From: Dasypus novemcinctus
Lineage: Eukaryota > Chordata > Mammalia > Cingulata > Dasypodidae
Assembly (NCBI RefSeq): GCF_030445035.2
Contig: NC_080676.1
Coordinates: forward strand, 17,770,940-17,834,939
Reading direction: 5' to 3'
Length of the DNA: 64,000 nt
Shown here: positions 1 through 11,277 of the stretch, piece by piece
Numbering within the stretch: position 1 is the first letter of the stretch
How the letters are laid out: every line of letters begins with the position of its first letter
The notes under the pieces: model-generated
What the model saw: the letters and a program-made list of their open reading frames with translations, nothing else
What the model was told of the DNA's origin: nothing
Database searches by the model: none
Made by a program: the position numbers and the translations under genes

Positions 1-47
1 AAGACCTAAAAACAACTTATGTATTAATGCATCATGAACACTATTTT

Positions 48-360
48 TTTAGGAGGTGCTGGATATTGAACCAAGGACCTTGTAAATGGGAAAGAGGCAC
101 TCAATCACTGAGCTACATCCACTCCCATCCTTTTTTTTTTTTTTTTTTGAGATACTGGGCTGGAGATTGAACCCAGGACCTCCTACGTGGGAAGCTGGTG
201 CTCAACCTCTGATCTATACCAGATCCCCCGAGTTGTTGTTTTCATTTTTTTGCTTGTTTGTTTGTTTTTATTTTTAGGAGGTACAGTGGCTCAAACCCAG
301 CACCTCAAACATGGAAAGCAGGCACTCAATCACTTGAGCCACATCTATTCCCCAATAAAT
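48..360 (-). mobile_element. Trimeric tRNA-derived SINE (DAS-like)
   Basis: Three head-to-tail monomers lie on the minus strand at about 48-127, 131-231 and 281-352. Each is introduced on the plus strand by a T-rich run (the A-tail of the SINE) and contains the reverse complement of a tRNA-like B box (plus-strand forms TTGAACC, TTGAACC and CAAACCC) and of an A box (TGAGCYAYAT). The unit resembles the tRNA head of the longer SINEs at 10.5, 11.3 and 28.0 kb but lacks their long tail. ACTATTTT at 40-47 and 361-368 is a likely target-site duplication, so the trimer probably inserted as one unit. The tRNA-derived nature is seen; the family name is inferred. Confidence 0.75.
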
Positions 361-368
361 ACTATTTT

Positions 369-3114
369 ATAGACTTACATGTTCATATCAGGAGCCATAT
401 CATATCTACACTCTGATATTGGTTGAAATGTCTTTCAAGATTGCTTAAATATAGTCCTACCTCAGTCTTTGTCTTTTCTCTTTCTTCTACATGTGTTCAT
501 TTGTGAAACTTATTCATTTAAGAAACCAGTTGGTTAGTGCTGTAAGGTTTTCTATAGTCAAAATTTTTGCTGATCCCATCCTTGTGATGTCATTTAATAT
601 GTTCCTCTCTTTCCTGTAGTTTTTGTTACCATTTAAGACATTTTTTCATCACTTTAACACAATTTAAACTTGGTAAAAATTGGATAGGAATATGAAAATA
701 TTAGGGACTTGAGCTATGCCAATAACTTCCTTATCCCAGCAGACTCCCAATTTTAAAATTTGGCATTTTACATGTGTATTCTGGGTCCATCAAAAAAAAA
801 AAACCCTTACTTTCTCAAGCAAATAGTGGACTTCTTTTAGACAGTACACTGAGATTACCTACAAATTGCCAAATCTGCAGATTTTTCTAATTTTTTGCTA
901 AAAAAAATCTTTATTTTAACAAAATTATAGTAATGACGATGACTTTGCATCCTTGAGCACCTACTATGGACCAGGCACTGTTCTAAGCATTTAAAAATAA
1001 AACCAAACTACCTGTCACATTTAAAAATTTTTTAAATCCTCAATACTTATTCTGCTAAAACCAAAGTACAAATAAGTGTTTAAAGTTATATATATAGTTC
1101 TAAAGTACAATTAAATTAAGCTAATTTCAATTCTGTGTCCCTTCTGTTCAATTTTCAACTTTAATTGATTTTATTCCCAGTTCCTTCTGTGAAATAGTTA
1201 GAATATAAATTGTAACTGGCATTTTATACCAGCTGAGAAAGAATAATGGGAAATTCCTACCTAAGTTAAAATACTTATCACGCAGGTCTATAAAATAACC
1301 AAAGCTTAGTTCAAGTGTACAGAACTCAGTTTTGGAAAGAGAATTAGGGAAACTCACTCTCATGTTCATTAAAATAAGAATGCTTTAACCATGTGAAACT
1401 GCTACTGCCCCCTAAAAAAAAAGGCGATTATTTTATCACCCATACTCAAGATGTATTAAAATCAGTGCAGAACCTCGTCTTACATAAATCTTCACACACC
1501 TGGACGGTTGGGAAAAAAGCTGTTGACAAGGTTTGTTTGCAGCATTTCTCTGCACAGTAACGGCCTTCTACAAAAAGTCACCCGTTTTTATACTAAAACA
1601 ATTAAGGGAAGAATGGCATAAATTTTTTCACTGGGTCTGAATTTTATTTCTTTCATCAGTGAAGCCAGATTTATCAGTTTTGTCTTGATAGCAGTCTTTC
1701 ACAGTTGTGTAACAAAGAGGCAGTGGGCATGGTGGGAATGAAAGCAATCTAGGACCACCCTCTTCCCTTGAGATTATCACATACATGATCATCCATCATT
1801 AAACTTCTTCTACCAGGGGACAGTCCTTCATTTTTTTGTTTGTGTTTTGGTTGACATATTGGTTCTGTTTTTCTAAAATGCTTTTATCCACCCAAGTTAC
1901 GTTCTCTCTTTATTACTCTTTTGTTAACACAATTCCTGGTCAGGTTTACTCCAACCTCCATCTGTCTTAAGCGTCTCGTTTTCTTCGGTAGTAAAAACAG
2001 ATCAAATTCCACTGCAAATGAAGAGGTTACAAAAAAGAAAATACAGAAGCCAGGTGGGCAAAAGAATCAAGGAAAACGCAATACATGAAGATCAAGAGAC
2101 ATGCTGGTGGGACAGCCCTATTGAGCAGAAAATATGAGAGAAATTTGGAAAGAGAATATAGGAAGAAAAGAAGGACTGCTTGATAAGCTCTGGTTTATAA
2201 GTCTTGTTCCATGGGAGTTCCATCCTTTCCCACAAATACTGAGGCATTTCAAAGAGCCCTTGGTTAGCCTTGCCCCCTCCCACCACTTTCCTTCCCAGTC
2301 TTCTATTGTTCATGGAGTTAACACCCACACTGCCATTCACCCACTCTGCAATTCCAGCATTCGTCTCTCATCTTGTTCCCCTCACTTCCTGTGTCTGCCT
2401 GACTGACTGACCTTCCTGAGGTACACCTGTAATTATTATCTCCAGAAAGAATTACTTTTATAAAATGTCCAAGTAAAATTGCTTACACTTGGATTATTTC
2501 CATTTAAAAAAAAAAAGGGAAGGGCAATTAATTTTCACTTTTCTCTTTTGAATAGATTTTGAATAAATAAAGCTTTTCTTGGCAGTCCGCAATACAATGT
2601 AGAGTTTGATGCATAGTTTCTATGGTTAATGGACAGTTTGTTTTAATTGATTGCAAGGCAAATGTATTTGGCTCCAACTTCTGGAAAGTTAAGCCATTAA
2701 TAAAAGCATCAATTAAGTGGCATCAAAATCAAACCTTAGTTAAAGGCAAATGGAAAAAAAAAAGAGTGCCTTTGATAGTTAACAAAACCAATTTCAAGGG
2801 TCACAAAGTGATTACCACTATTTATGAACAATAATTAACTCTGACATTGCAGTTAACTTTTGTTTCACATGTGCCACAAAACATCTTTATATATAATGAG
2901 TGTTTTTATAATTGTGTCAGATAATTGTGTTGTAGGTTTCTTCTCTCTCACTCTTTCTCCCTGATTTCCTATTTATCCTTCAATCTCCTTTCCTTCATTG
3001 AGGTCTTTCAAGAAGCTTTCATTCATAATTTGTTTCCAGAACCCTTGTTCAAAAAGCAGGAAAATAGTGCCATTTAAGGTACTAAAATATGAAGTCTTTT
3101 TTCTTTAGAAATAT
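369..3114. other. Gene-free, mostly unique sequence
   Basis: No convincing coding frame is present: the open frames here are under 100 codons and have no recognisable motif. The stretch is AT-rich. Two sub-intervals look less degenerate than ordinary neutral DNA, about 1,390-1,760 and 2,440-2,900. The second is rich in TAAT/ATTA homeodomain-like cores around TTAATGGACAG and TTTTAATTGATTGC. They may be conserved non-coding elements, but that is inference. A MIR fragment sits at about 950-992. Confidence 0.5.
950..992 (+). repeat. MIR SINE core fragment
   Basis: The segment reading TGAGCACCTACTATGGACC followed by AGGCACTGTTCTAAGCATTT is a near match to the 3' core of the ancient mammalian MIR SINE. 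Only this part is clear; the flanks are too diverged to extend it. Confidence 0.7.
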
Positions 3115-4010
3115 TTTATTACTTATTATCAAGGCTATCAAAAACTTCTACAACTTTCAACAAAAGCTGCTGACACCAACTGCAAAGACTGCACCAACTG
3201 CAAAGTCAGCTCAATCTGACTCTAATTACCCAGAGGTAGTTAGGTTAAAGGCAAACATCACAGAATAGTCCTTCAGGCACCAGTCCCAAGTTCAGGAACA
3301 TAGGCCACCTGCACTTCTGACCAAGTGGCTACAAATTTGAGGCTTCCCACTACCTCCTCAGGTTTGATAATTCAATGTAATGACTCACATAAATCACTGA
3401 TAATTCTATACTTATGATTAAAGCTTTATTCTAGCAAAAGGGTAAAAATAAGAAGCCCAAAGAATTGCATAGGCTGGGGTATGGGAGGATTTCAAATTCA
3501 AAACTGAATGTTCTCTCCATGTGAAGTCAGAACATATCACTATTCTAGCAATGAAGTGTATCTTATCAACTGTGGAAGCTGATTAAAGCTTCCAGTGTCC
3601 CAACTGATCAGAGCTTCCAGTGTCCAAGTTTGTAGGGCTTTTCATTAAATAGGTATGGCTGATGGAATCAACGCCCACATGGTTGAGCATAATCTCCAGC
3701 TCCCCTCCCCTCCCAGAAGTCAGGAAGTTGGGCCAAAGTGGGCTGAGGTGGGCTGATATAGGTTGATGTGGGCTGCTGATATGGGCTGATATGACCTACT
3801 TCAAAACTCTAATCCCCTAATACCATGGTTAGTCTTTCTGGTGTGGCCAGTCCCCATCCTAAAACCCCAGGTGTGGTTGGCCCCATCTTATAACTATCAG
3901 ATTAGTATTGGGTCCACCAGGAAGAACAAAAGACACTCCTATTATGGGAAATTCCCAAGATTTAGAGGTTGCTTCTCAGGAACTAGGGATAAAAACTAGC
4001 CAAGTTTTTA
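3115..4010 (-). mobile_element. Old class III LTR, MER21-like
   Basis: The stretch holds features I associate with MER21-type ERVL LTRs in reverse orientation: a CTCCCCTCCCCTCCCAGAAG segment near 3,700, paired GTGTGGCCAGTCCCCATCCT and GTGTGGTTGGCCCCATCTTA phrases near 3,840-3,890, and a CCAAGATTTAGAGGTTGC-type end near 3,957. A short degenerate run of GGGCTGATAT-like units at 3,738-3,796 is internal to it. Boundaries are approximate. The LTR nature is fairly sure; the family name is tentative. Confidence 0.5.
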
Positions 4011-4324
4011 CTATACTATACTTATGTAAGAGGATAATAGATATATATGGGTAATAACATAAACTTACAAAGTACACAAAAAAATTTTTGTGTTCTACTT
4101 CACAAAGGAGTTTTGTTTCTGTTAATATAAAAGTAGTTGCTTACCAAATAAAATTGACCTCCAAGAAGATAGAACATGGGTAGCTAACTCACACCTAGAG
4201 ACCCAGACATAGAGTCCTACCCCTCTGGCATAGATGGAGGAGTACAGCCTTTGCCTATCCTTTTCCTAGTGAGGCCAAACAAGGTTTGAGAGCACTGTGA
4301 TGCCACCCAGCAGGATTGGCTCCT

Positions 4325-4747
4325 TTTCTATTAGTTTTCTAGATGCTAAACCAAATAACACACAATGGGTTGACTTAAACAAGAAGTTACTGGCTCATGA
4401 GCTAGGAGAAGTTAAAAAATTGAGGCACCAGCAAGGCAATGTTTCCTCCCTACGGACTGTCTAATTCTGGGGCTAGCTGCCAGAAGTCCTTGGTCCTTGA
4501 CTTTTCTGTCACATGGCAATGCACACAATGACGTCTTCTCCTTTCTCTCTGGTTCAGCTGACTTCCAGTTTCTTCCCCTGTGGTCTTCTCTATAAAACCG
4601 CTAACAATAGGATTAACACCTTTCCTGATTCAGTTAGGCCGCATCTTAATTAAAGTAAATGCATCAAAAGGTCCTATTTACAATGGTTCACACCCGCAGG
4701 AATAGGTTAAGATTAAGAATATGCTTTTCTGGGCCAAGCAACCACAC
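4325..4747 (-). mobile_element. Solo MaLR-type LTR, diverged
   Basis: Read on the minus strand, this follows the plan shared by all MaLR-like LTRs in the window: a 5' part related to the others, a central purine-rich block, and a 3' end that on the plus strand begins TATTAGTTTTCTAGATGC. It is more diverged than the copies at 25.4 or 47.5 kb, and no target duplication could be read. The ends are therefore approximate. Confidence 0.6.
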
Positions 4748-5949
4748 CCTTAATGGAAGAGGAGAGAACCGAGTCTGTAACTCACTGGGAGCAAGGCCAA
4801 GTCCATCCAGGCTTGGTCCTCTCCCTACCTAGTCCCACAGCATTCTGCTGCCTTCAAATCTGGACCTCAGACCTCAGTGATTATAAAGAGGGAACAGAGG
4901 CAGGTTAGGGAAAGTGCCAGGACAGTAGGAAGAAGGAAGATTGCCTTGATCCACCCAGAGAGGTCTCTGTTCGGTACTCCAGAGGCAGAGGGGGATGGTA
5001 ATGTGGGTTGCTGTGTGACTGTGGGAAGTAGTAAGTTACTGTATGGTCTGTGTGGGAAAGTACCTGCTATGGGAGGAGATGGATTATTCAATAGAGATGT
5101 AGGACTTGAAAATTTGTAATGGGAACTGCCAGGAGAAAGTTTGCAGATGAATATTGAGGATGTTATACCTGAAGAGTAGATGATAAGGCTTTTGGATATT
5201 GATTGATTTGAATTTATTGAAATGGAGTCACTCTCTTGTGACTCAGGATTTAATTTCCTATCACGGACACCTGGAGGTGTCCATTTCTAAGATGTACCCT
5301 TGAAGTTTTGGGAAAAAAAATTAACCTACTATAAATGAGGGGGGAGATGCTAGTTATACCTTGACTTAATAGGTTGAAGTGAAAGAGTCCAGAGAGTTAG
5401 GTGTATTAGAATTTATTGCATGAAACCAGAGAACCCATCTGCTGACTTTGTTCCAGGAGAGCTTTCAGAGGTAATTCCTTTTACTAAAACAATAAAGAAT
5501 CCTTTAGTGAGGGGCAATGACTGAGAAGCTCAAAGTTGATCGTTCTCTTAAGATGCAATTGACAGTAGGAAATGCTGTTATGTTATTGGGTTCTCTAGTG
5601 TCTATGGGGGTAATAGGATTGCAGAATAGCAGAGCTAGGTGGCAATACAGAGGCAAAGTAGCTACAGTCTTCCGTAACAGGCAACAATGCTGGAATGGCA
5701 ATTAGGGGGCTTTTGGTATAAAGGAAAATAGGCTAATGGCTGAGGATTTCCTGATCAAGAAGCACCAAGTGAGTATCCAAGTGGAACAGCCCATTAGGAG
5801 TTGTGTATTATCAGACTCACCAAATGAAAAGATCAAGCAGGCAGAGTATCGTGTAATGGAAGTGGTTCCTTTGATAACTTATGGGCCCAAATTCTATAAA
5901 CAGTTGGCCCATACCTACTATCACTTAACTTTGAGGCTCTGACTTCTCT
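4748..5949 (+). other. Probable 5' part of ERVL internal sequence, unassigned
   Basis: No family repeat was recognised directly, but this stretch leads straight into the ERVL RNase H remnant that follows, in the same orientation. It has several short plus-strand open pieces (4,877-5,119; 5,517-5,705; 5,736-5,942) with no motif I can name. The simplest reading is decayed gag and early pol of the same provirus. A non-retroviral origin is possible. Confidence 0.35.
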
Positions 5950-8110
5950 CCTTTAGCTCACTTCTATGGCCTTATGGGGTATGGGAGTTATTCTCTATGA
6001 CTAACTGACAGAAGACAAACATCAGACCCAAGCCTGGTTCACAGATGCATAGGCTCTATATCTTTATAAATCTAAAAATGGATTTCTGCAAACTACAGCC
6101 CCACACATGGGTGGCCTTAATGTAGGGTGCCAGGTAAAATCCTCCTAGCAGTACACATGGTCATTAACTCTGTTGGGAAAGCAAATGGCCTGAGATGAGA
6201 ATATCTAAGATTCCTGGGAAGTGTCAAATGACTTGGTTTGTAGGTCAGTGTTTGAGTTTGCTGAATGCTGCCAATGCAATATACCAGAATTAGGTTGACT
6301 TTAATAATGGGAATTTATTAGGTTAAAATCTTATAGTTCTGAGGATGGGAAAATGTCCAAATCAAGATATCATCAGAGATGCTGTCTCAACAAAAGATCA
6401 ACTGCTGGCACTCTTAGACTCCTGTAAAGAAAAATGGTAGTCAGTCTCTGCCTTCTCCTCCTGGCTCACTTTCTCCCAGAGCTTAGCAGTGAGTTATCAG
6501 GTATATGGTTCATCTCTGTCTTTTCTGGGCCCCACTGCTTCAGCTTAGCTGCTCCACTGATTCTAGCCTCCTGCCTTTCTCTCAGCCTCCTCAGGTTTTT
6601 TCTCTTTCTGTGACTGCTGATGAACCTGGAGTCCTCTCTCACATAGCAGGATAAAATGACAGCTCTGTTCATTTCTTTTTCATTTATATAGGACTCCAGT
6701 AAGAGTATTAGTACACACCCTGGGTCCCACAATATAATCAAAGGCCTTTAGCTAAAGTAAGCCCATTGAAAGCAATCTAATCAAAGGTCCCTTAACTGAA
6801 TCTAACCAAAAGTTTCCACGTACAATAGGCTTATAATTTCAGGAGTGGATTAGGTAAAGAACATAATTTTCTGGGCCCACAAAATATTCAAACCAGGACA
6901 TTCATGGACCTAGATTGAGACTGGAAAAATGGAGACCAGCAGGTCTGGGAAAGAGGCATGTGGGAAGCCAAAGGGAATGGGTACAAAATATATAGATCTT
7001 TATGCCTCAGAGAACATCCACAATAGAAGATGAACTTGAAAACCAAAAGAACAGAATGACTTGATAAGTAGATATCAGCCAGGCTTGGTCTTTGGCCATC
7101 CCAGTGCTTATCTTCATGAACAGAGTAACCATGGTAACTGAGAAGGAGGTTATGTATTGTCCCCATATCCTGGGTTTCTTCTCACCAAGGCTATTGTAGA
7201 TACTATTGTTGTTGAATAGCTAAACCACAAACAACAGTGATCAACACTGAACACTTAACTCTCCTGGTATAGTACCATCCCCTGAAGGGACCAGCCAGCC
7301 AGATGATAGCAAACTGGTTACATTAGACCCTTTTCCCCTCAAGAGGAGGGAATGTTTCATCCTTCCTGGGGTAGATGTGGTTTGACTTCTACTATGGATC
7401 TGCCTTCAATGCCTCCCTAGCACCATATTTGAGAGTTCACAGTGTGTCTGTTATAAGACCTGAAATTCTATGGCCTTGGATCTAGGGTGGGGAAATGGGC
7501 AGTGGTCATAGGATCCACTGATTCAACTTTATAGTACATCTTGATAGCATCTTAAAAGACTCAAATAAGGCACCTGCAAAGCCAGTACACTATTTTTCAA
7601 AATGTGAGATATACTTCCATTTAATCACTATTATATGATAATGTTGTGTCCTAAAAGTTGGAATACAATGACCTTAGAACCAGGCAGATGTCATAGTGGC
7701 CCTCCTTACTGTCACTCTCCATTAGCAGATTGGATGATGTTGCCTCCATTGCCCAAAATGTTAGAGACTGCGAGATTAGAAGTCCTGGTTCCTAGAGGGG
7801 TGTGTTTCTTTCAGGAGATGAAAAATTCCATTAAATATAAATCCATTCCTTCTACTGGTCTTCTTAGAATCCTCATCCTGATAGACCATCAGGCAAAGGA
7901 AAAAACCATTGTGTCAGCATGGTAGTTGGCCCTAATTATCATCAGTAACCAGAGGCTTACACCCATAAAGAATGAAGGTTTGTGATATCCACTGGGCAGG
8001 CAACATAGATAGGAAGTGCAGGCTGAGAGTAAGGGGAATAAAGATTGGGTTGTAGAGGATTGAGAAGATGAATTTTGCTTACAAATTACAACCTAGGGAC
8101 CAACTGTAGC
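5950..8110 (+). pseudogene. Decayed ERVL (class III) pol: RNase H, integrase, dUTPase
   Basis: Plus-strand translations in shifting frames resemble the 3' half of ERVL pol. An RNase H part begins around 6,000, where an AWFTD-type stretch holds the first catalytic Asp. After a 652-bp LTR insertion (6,249-6,900) it resumes at 6,901 with a KxGD...WxRGMW-like block. Integrase-like sequence lies around 7,250-7,450. From about 7,740 an LEVLVP-type block, a hydrophobic block and a downstream WVVED-type block near 8,050 correspond to the C-terminal dUTPase that marks ERVL among retroviruses. Stop codons and frame breaks are frequent, so no product is possible. Similarity was judged from family knowledge; element borders are approximate. 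Confidence 0.65.
6249..6900 (-). mobile_element. Solo MaLR-type LTR inside ERVL pol
   Basis: The plus strand starts TGTTTGAGTTTGCTGAATGC and ends TTCAAACCAGGACA, so the LTR reads TG to CA on the minus strand. It interrupts the ERVL RNase H region, which continues directly after it. That dates it as younger than the ERVL copy. The central block is the purine-rich middle typical of the other copies. No clear 5-bp duplication is left (GTCAG before, TTCAT after). Confidence 0.75.
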
Positions 8111-8179
8111 AGTAGGAAAAATCGTAACTTCACTTGTTCCTTTGTTTTCTAACATTTTTTAGAATATTTTATTTTTGAG

Positions 8180-8695
8180 GTAATGACTACCCATCATCTT
8201 GAAGAATCAATGATCAAACACAGGGAAACTAAAGTGGAGTGTGAGTGAATCTGAAGAACACTAGGGTGGACCATAGCAGCCCCTGTTATTACCTTGCCCA
8301 TTTATCCATGGCACTTACTGTTCCAGACTGCTTCTTACTCTAAGAGCCCAAGGCTTTATATATGCTGAGGAGCATACTAAACCACATTTGGTTGTCTAAA
8401 TATGCTGGGGTACTAATGCCCCCAGGAGAAGTCTTCAACCAATGATGACTGAAAGTTGAAGAATATATACACTAGTTTTCTACCATAGGATAATATGAAT
8501 TATAGTCTCAGGGGTTCCCATTAGGATTCAACTTTAGTTTCAACAGTAACAATCTGCTAACAAATTCACTCTTCAATGGGATTTTTTCTGACTTATTTTC
8601 TTCTCTCATACCAGATTCAAGTTCTTGAATCTTTTGCCCATCAAATTACCTTTACTTAAATCCTTGTCTCAGGCTGTGTTCTGGGGGAAGCCAAC
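8180..8695 (+). mobile_element. MLT2-like 3' LTR of the ERVL copy
   Basis: The 3' end reads TCCTTGTCTCAGGCT, then TTCTGGGGGAAGCCAAC, which is the terminal phrase of MLT2-type ERVL LTRs. It lies just downstream of the ERVL dUTPase, where a 3' LTR is expected. The last few bases appear to continue after a MaLR LTR insertion, at about 9,333-9,339 (TTAGACA). The left border is uncertain. Confidence 0.6.
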
Positions 8696-9327
8696 TGTGA
8701 CTGTGTGAAGTTCTTTTATGAATCCCCAAAAGAAAAAAACTATGTTTCTGAACTAATCTAGTCCTGTGTCTGTGAGATCCTTTAGATCCGACTATGTCAA
8801 TGAGGTATGAGTCAGGTTGTGCCTCAACCCTTTTGTTGGGTCTGATATAAAAGAAGATGCACAGGAAAAAGTAGCTCTACCTTATTTGATCCTGCAACGT
8901 GAGAGAAAGGACTTCAGGTTCGCCAACAGCTGAACTTAAGGAGAGAACCCTGAGAAACTCAAATAGTGGAAGCTCAAGGAAAGATAAGCCATATGTCAGA
9001 TAGCTCACAGCTGAACTCAGAAAGAAATTGTAACACCCTGAGACTGAGAGAAGAGTCCTGATAAGAGACAACACCTATACCTGGTTGCTCCCAGCTGAGC
9101 TCCAGGAGATGGTAAATTTTGGAGGGGAAGGCAGAGAACTTGGCAGAGATTGATAACCATCTTGCTTCATCATATAGCAGGATCCTGAGAAAACGTCTCT
9201 GCTGATGCCTTGATTTGAACATTTCATGACCTCGAAACTACAAGTTTCTACTAATAATAAATTTCCCATTATAAAGCCAACCTATTTCTGGCACTTTACA
9301 TTGGCAGCTCTTTGGCAAACTATAGCA
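8696..9327 (+). mobile_element. Solo MaLR-type LTR with near-perfect 5-bp duplication
   Basis: It begins TGTGACTGTGTGAAG, has the shared TTTTATGAATCCCC phrase, a polyadenylation-like AATAAATTTCCC near 9,258, and ends TTTGGCAAACTATAGCA. The flanks CCAAC (8,691-8,695) and CCAAA (9,328-9,332) form a 5-bp target duplication with one mismatch, as expected for class III elements. It landed in the last bases of the MLT2-like LTR. Confidence 0.85.
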
Positions 9328-9339
9328 CCAAACTTAGAC

Positions 9340-9856
9340 ACTCTTGCAGAAATATGGAAAGACTGTCAACCCACATAAAGCAATTGGAAGATATATACAA
9401 GAATAAATTTTTTTCTTAGATTTAAAAAAATTTCTATTCTTAAATTTAGAAGAACAGATATAGAATTCTATAATAATCACATAAATCATAATTATAAAAG
9501 AGCTTTAGTCCAGTATTTAAAGCAAGTAAAGAGAGACTGAATTAGAAGAAATTAATATAATGTTTATTGAAAGGATCTAATTAAAGGGAAATACTAAAGG
9601 TATTCATAGTAGGAGAGTTCTGTTATGGAAAAAGATACATGTTTTAGTTAAATATCTGATTTACATCTTAATATTTTGCCAAATCAAATGAATGATTTGT
9701 CCAAAATAATGATTTGGGTAATTGATGAGGCAGCAGTTGTTGGCATTGATCATTAATATACAATTTCTAAGAATTATTATAAAGAATTCTTCTTTGTCAC
9801 CTACAAGTTGTTGGATATAAAATAATGGTGAGAAATGGGCCCTATTAGATGCTGTG
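9340..9856. other. AT-rich stretch, nothing recognised
   Basis: About 500 bp with no open frame of note and no repeat family that I could recognise. It lies between two MaLR-type LTRs. Confidence 0.5.
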
Positions 9857-10468
9857 TGTGGTGGTTTGAGACTGTATGTACCTCAGAAAATCAAATTCTT
9901 TTAAAAATTTTTTTTTTATTTTTCACGTCAGACGGGTAATGTGCCTACATCGTACCAAAGTTGAAGGGAGGCACACCTCACACAAGCAAGTGAACACCCA
10001 TTCATCATGTTTATGAACCACAAAAGGCTCTGAAAAATCACATTCTTAAAGCTGGTACATTCTTATGAGTGGGAACCTATTGTAGGTAGGACGTTTTGAT
10101 TAGGTTACTTCAGCTAGAGGCCTTCTAATCAGGTCACTTCAGTAAGGCATGACACAGGGTGGGTCTTATTCCTCTTACTGAAGTCCTTTATAAGGGAATG
10201 TAATTCAAAGAGAGGAGAAAGTCAAAGGAAGCTGGAAAATGAAGGAAGGAAACCCAGAAGAAAAGGAGAGACCTGCAGATGCTGTCCTACGACAGACGAG
10301 GATCATTGGCAGCCAGTCTTCAGGGGAAAACATCCCCTTATGATGCCTTGATTTGCACATTTTTCAATGGCCTCAGAATTGTAAGCTTGCAAGCCAATAA
10401 ATTCCCACTTTAAAAACCAATCCATTTGTGGTATATTGCTTTTGGCAGCCTTGCAGATTAAAAAAAAA
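9857..10468 (+). mobile_element. Solo MaLR-type LTR carrying a snoRNA retrocopy
   Basis: It starts TGTGGTGGTTTGAGACTGTA, contains the shared middle (CACAGGGTGGGTCTTATTCC, then TCCTTTATAAGGGAATG), a polyadenylation region AATAAATTCCCACTT near 10,398 and a TTTTGGCAGCCTTGCAGATT end. A 131-bp insertion at 9,901-10,031 interrupts its 5' part. The TATAAGGG phrase near 10,190 is a TATA-like element at the position seen in the other copies. The outer 5-bp duplication was not resolved because the A-rich 3' end is degraded. Confidence 0.8.
9924..10030 (-). pseudogene. SNORD13: Retrocopy of U13 small nucleolar RNA (SNORD13)
   Basis: On the minus strand about 107 nt closely follow U13 snoRNA: a CCTTTTGTGGTTCATAA 5' part, a C box (ATGATGA), the TTCACTTGCTTGTGTGAG segment, and a CACATTACCCGTCTGA 3' end that includes the D box CTGA. 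It is followed on that strand by an A-rich tail (9,901-9,923 on the plus strand). It is flanked by imperfect duplicates of about 15 bp, GAAAATCAAATTCTT (9,886-9,900) and GAAAAATCACATTCTT (10,032-10,047). A-tail plus long target duplication indicate L1-driven retroposition. U13 functions in 18S rRNA processing and acetylation. This copy has several substitutions and no evident promoter, so it is most likely a pseudogene. Confidence 0.85.
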
Positions 10469-10486
10469 GTGTGATTAGAAAACTAT

Positions 10487-10896
10487 TGGGAAGTGGATTT
10501 GGCTCAACTGCTAGAGCACCCGCCTACCACATGTTAGGTCCAGGACTCAAACCCAGGTCCTCCTGACCCATGTGGTTAAGCTGGCCCACATGCAGTGCTG
10601 ATGAGGACAAGGAATGCCTTGCCACGTGGGGGCCCCATGCGCAAGAAGTGCGCCCTGCAAGGAGAGGCACCCTGTGTGAAAAAATGCCTAGCCTGCCCAG
10701 GAATGGTGCCACACATACAGAGAGCTGACACAGCAAGATGATGCAAGAAAAAGAAACACAGATTTCCAGTGCCACTGACAAGAACGCAAGCAAACGCAGA
10801 AGAACACACAGCAAATGGACACAGAGAGCAGACAATGGGGGGGGGGGAAGGGAAGGGGAAAGAAATAAATTTAAAAAATAAATCTTTAAAAAAAAC
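10487..10896 (+). mobile_element. DAS-type tRNA-derived SINE, long form
   Basis: The head reads AAGTGGATTTGGCTCAACTG, with a tRNA-like A box, then a B-box-like GGACTCAAACCC. A body of about 250 bp is shared with the copies at 11.3 and 28.0 kb (GCCCAGGAATGGTGCCACAC; GCTGACACAGCAAGATGATG). The tail is G-rich then AAATAAAT-rich. AACTAT flanks it at 10,481-10,486 and 10,897-10,902, a short likely target duplication. The internal RNA polymerase III promoter boxes are slightly degenerate. Confidence 0.85.
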
Positions 10897-10902
10897 AACT
10901 AT

Positions 10903-11268
10903 GATCGCCCTTCACCATGGGCTTCTTAAGGGAGCAGGGCACACAAGTGGCTTCTTTTTAGAGGCGTATCTATTCTTACAATAAACCTGGTTTGCAGCAT
11001 AGCCTTTGTGGCACTTGCCTTAGGCCAGACCTAAGAAGGCCAGACCTAAACTAAAATGCAGACTTTACCATTTCCCTAATGCTAAGTCAGAAAAGATGAG
11101 CAGGCTGACATATACACATGAAAGGAAAGAAAGAAAGATCTTTCAAAATGGAAAAGGAGAAAATTAAAAGTATTAAAGATAAAATAAGGAAGATAGACAA
11201 TGGGGATTCAATGTATATACAATTTCTGAATTGAAGAAAAAAACAAATGGAAGAGACAGAAGTATTTG
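10903..11268. other. Short intergenic spacer, nothing recognised
   Basis: A-rich sequence between two SINEs. No reading frame or repeat could be supported. Confidence 0.5.
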
Positions 11269-11277
11269 AAGATATCA

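Noticed and set aside
10524..10898. Antisense Leu/Ser-rich frame of 124 codons, with similar frames at 11,294-11,581 and 27,959-28,350
   Set aside because: All lie on the reverse strand of DAS SINEs and reflect the GC-rich SINE body, not a gene family.
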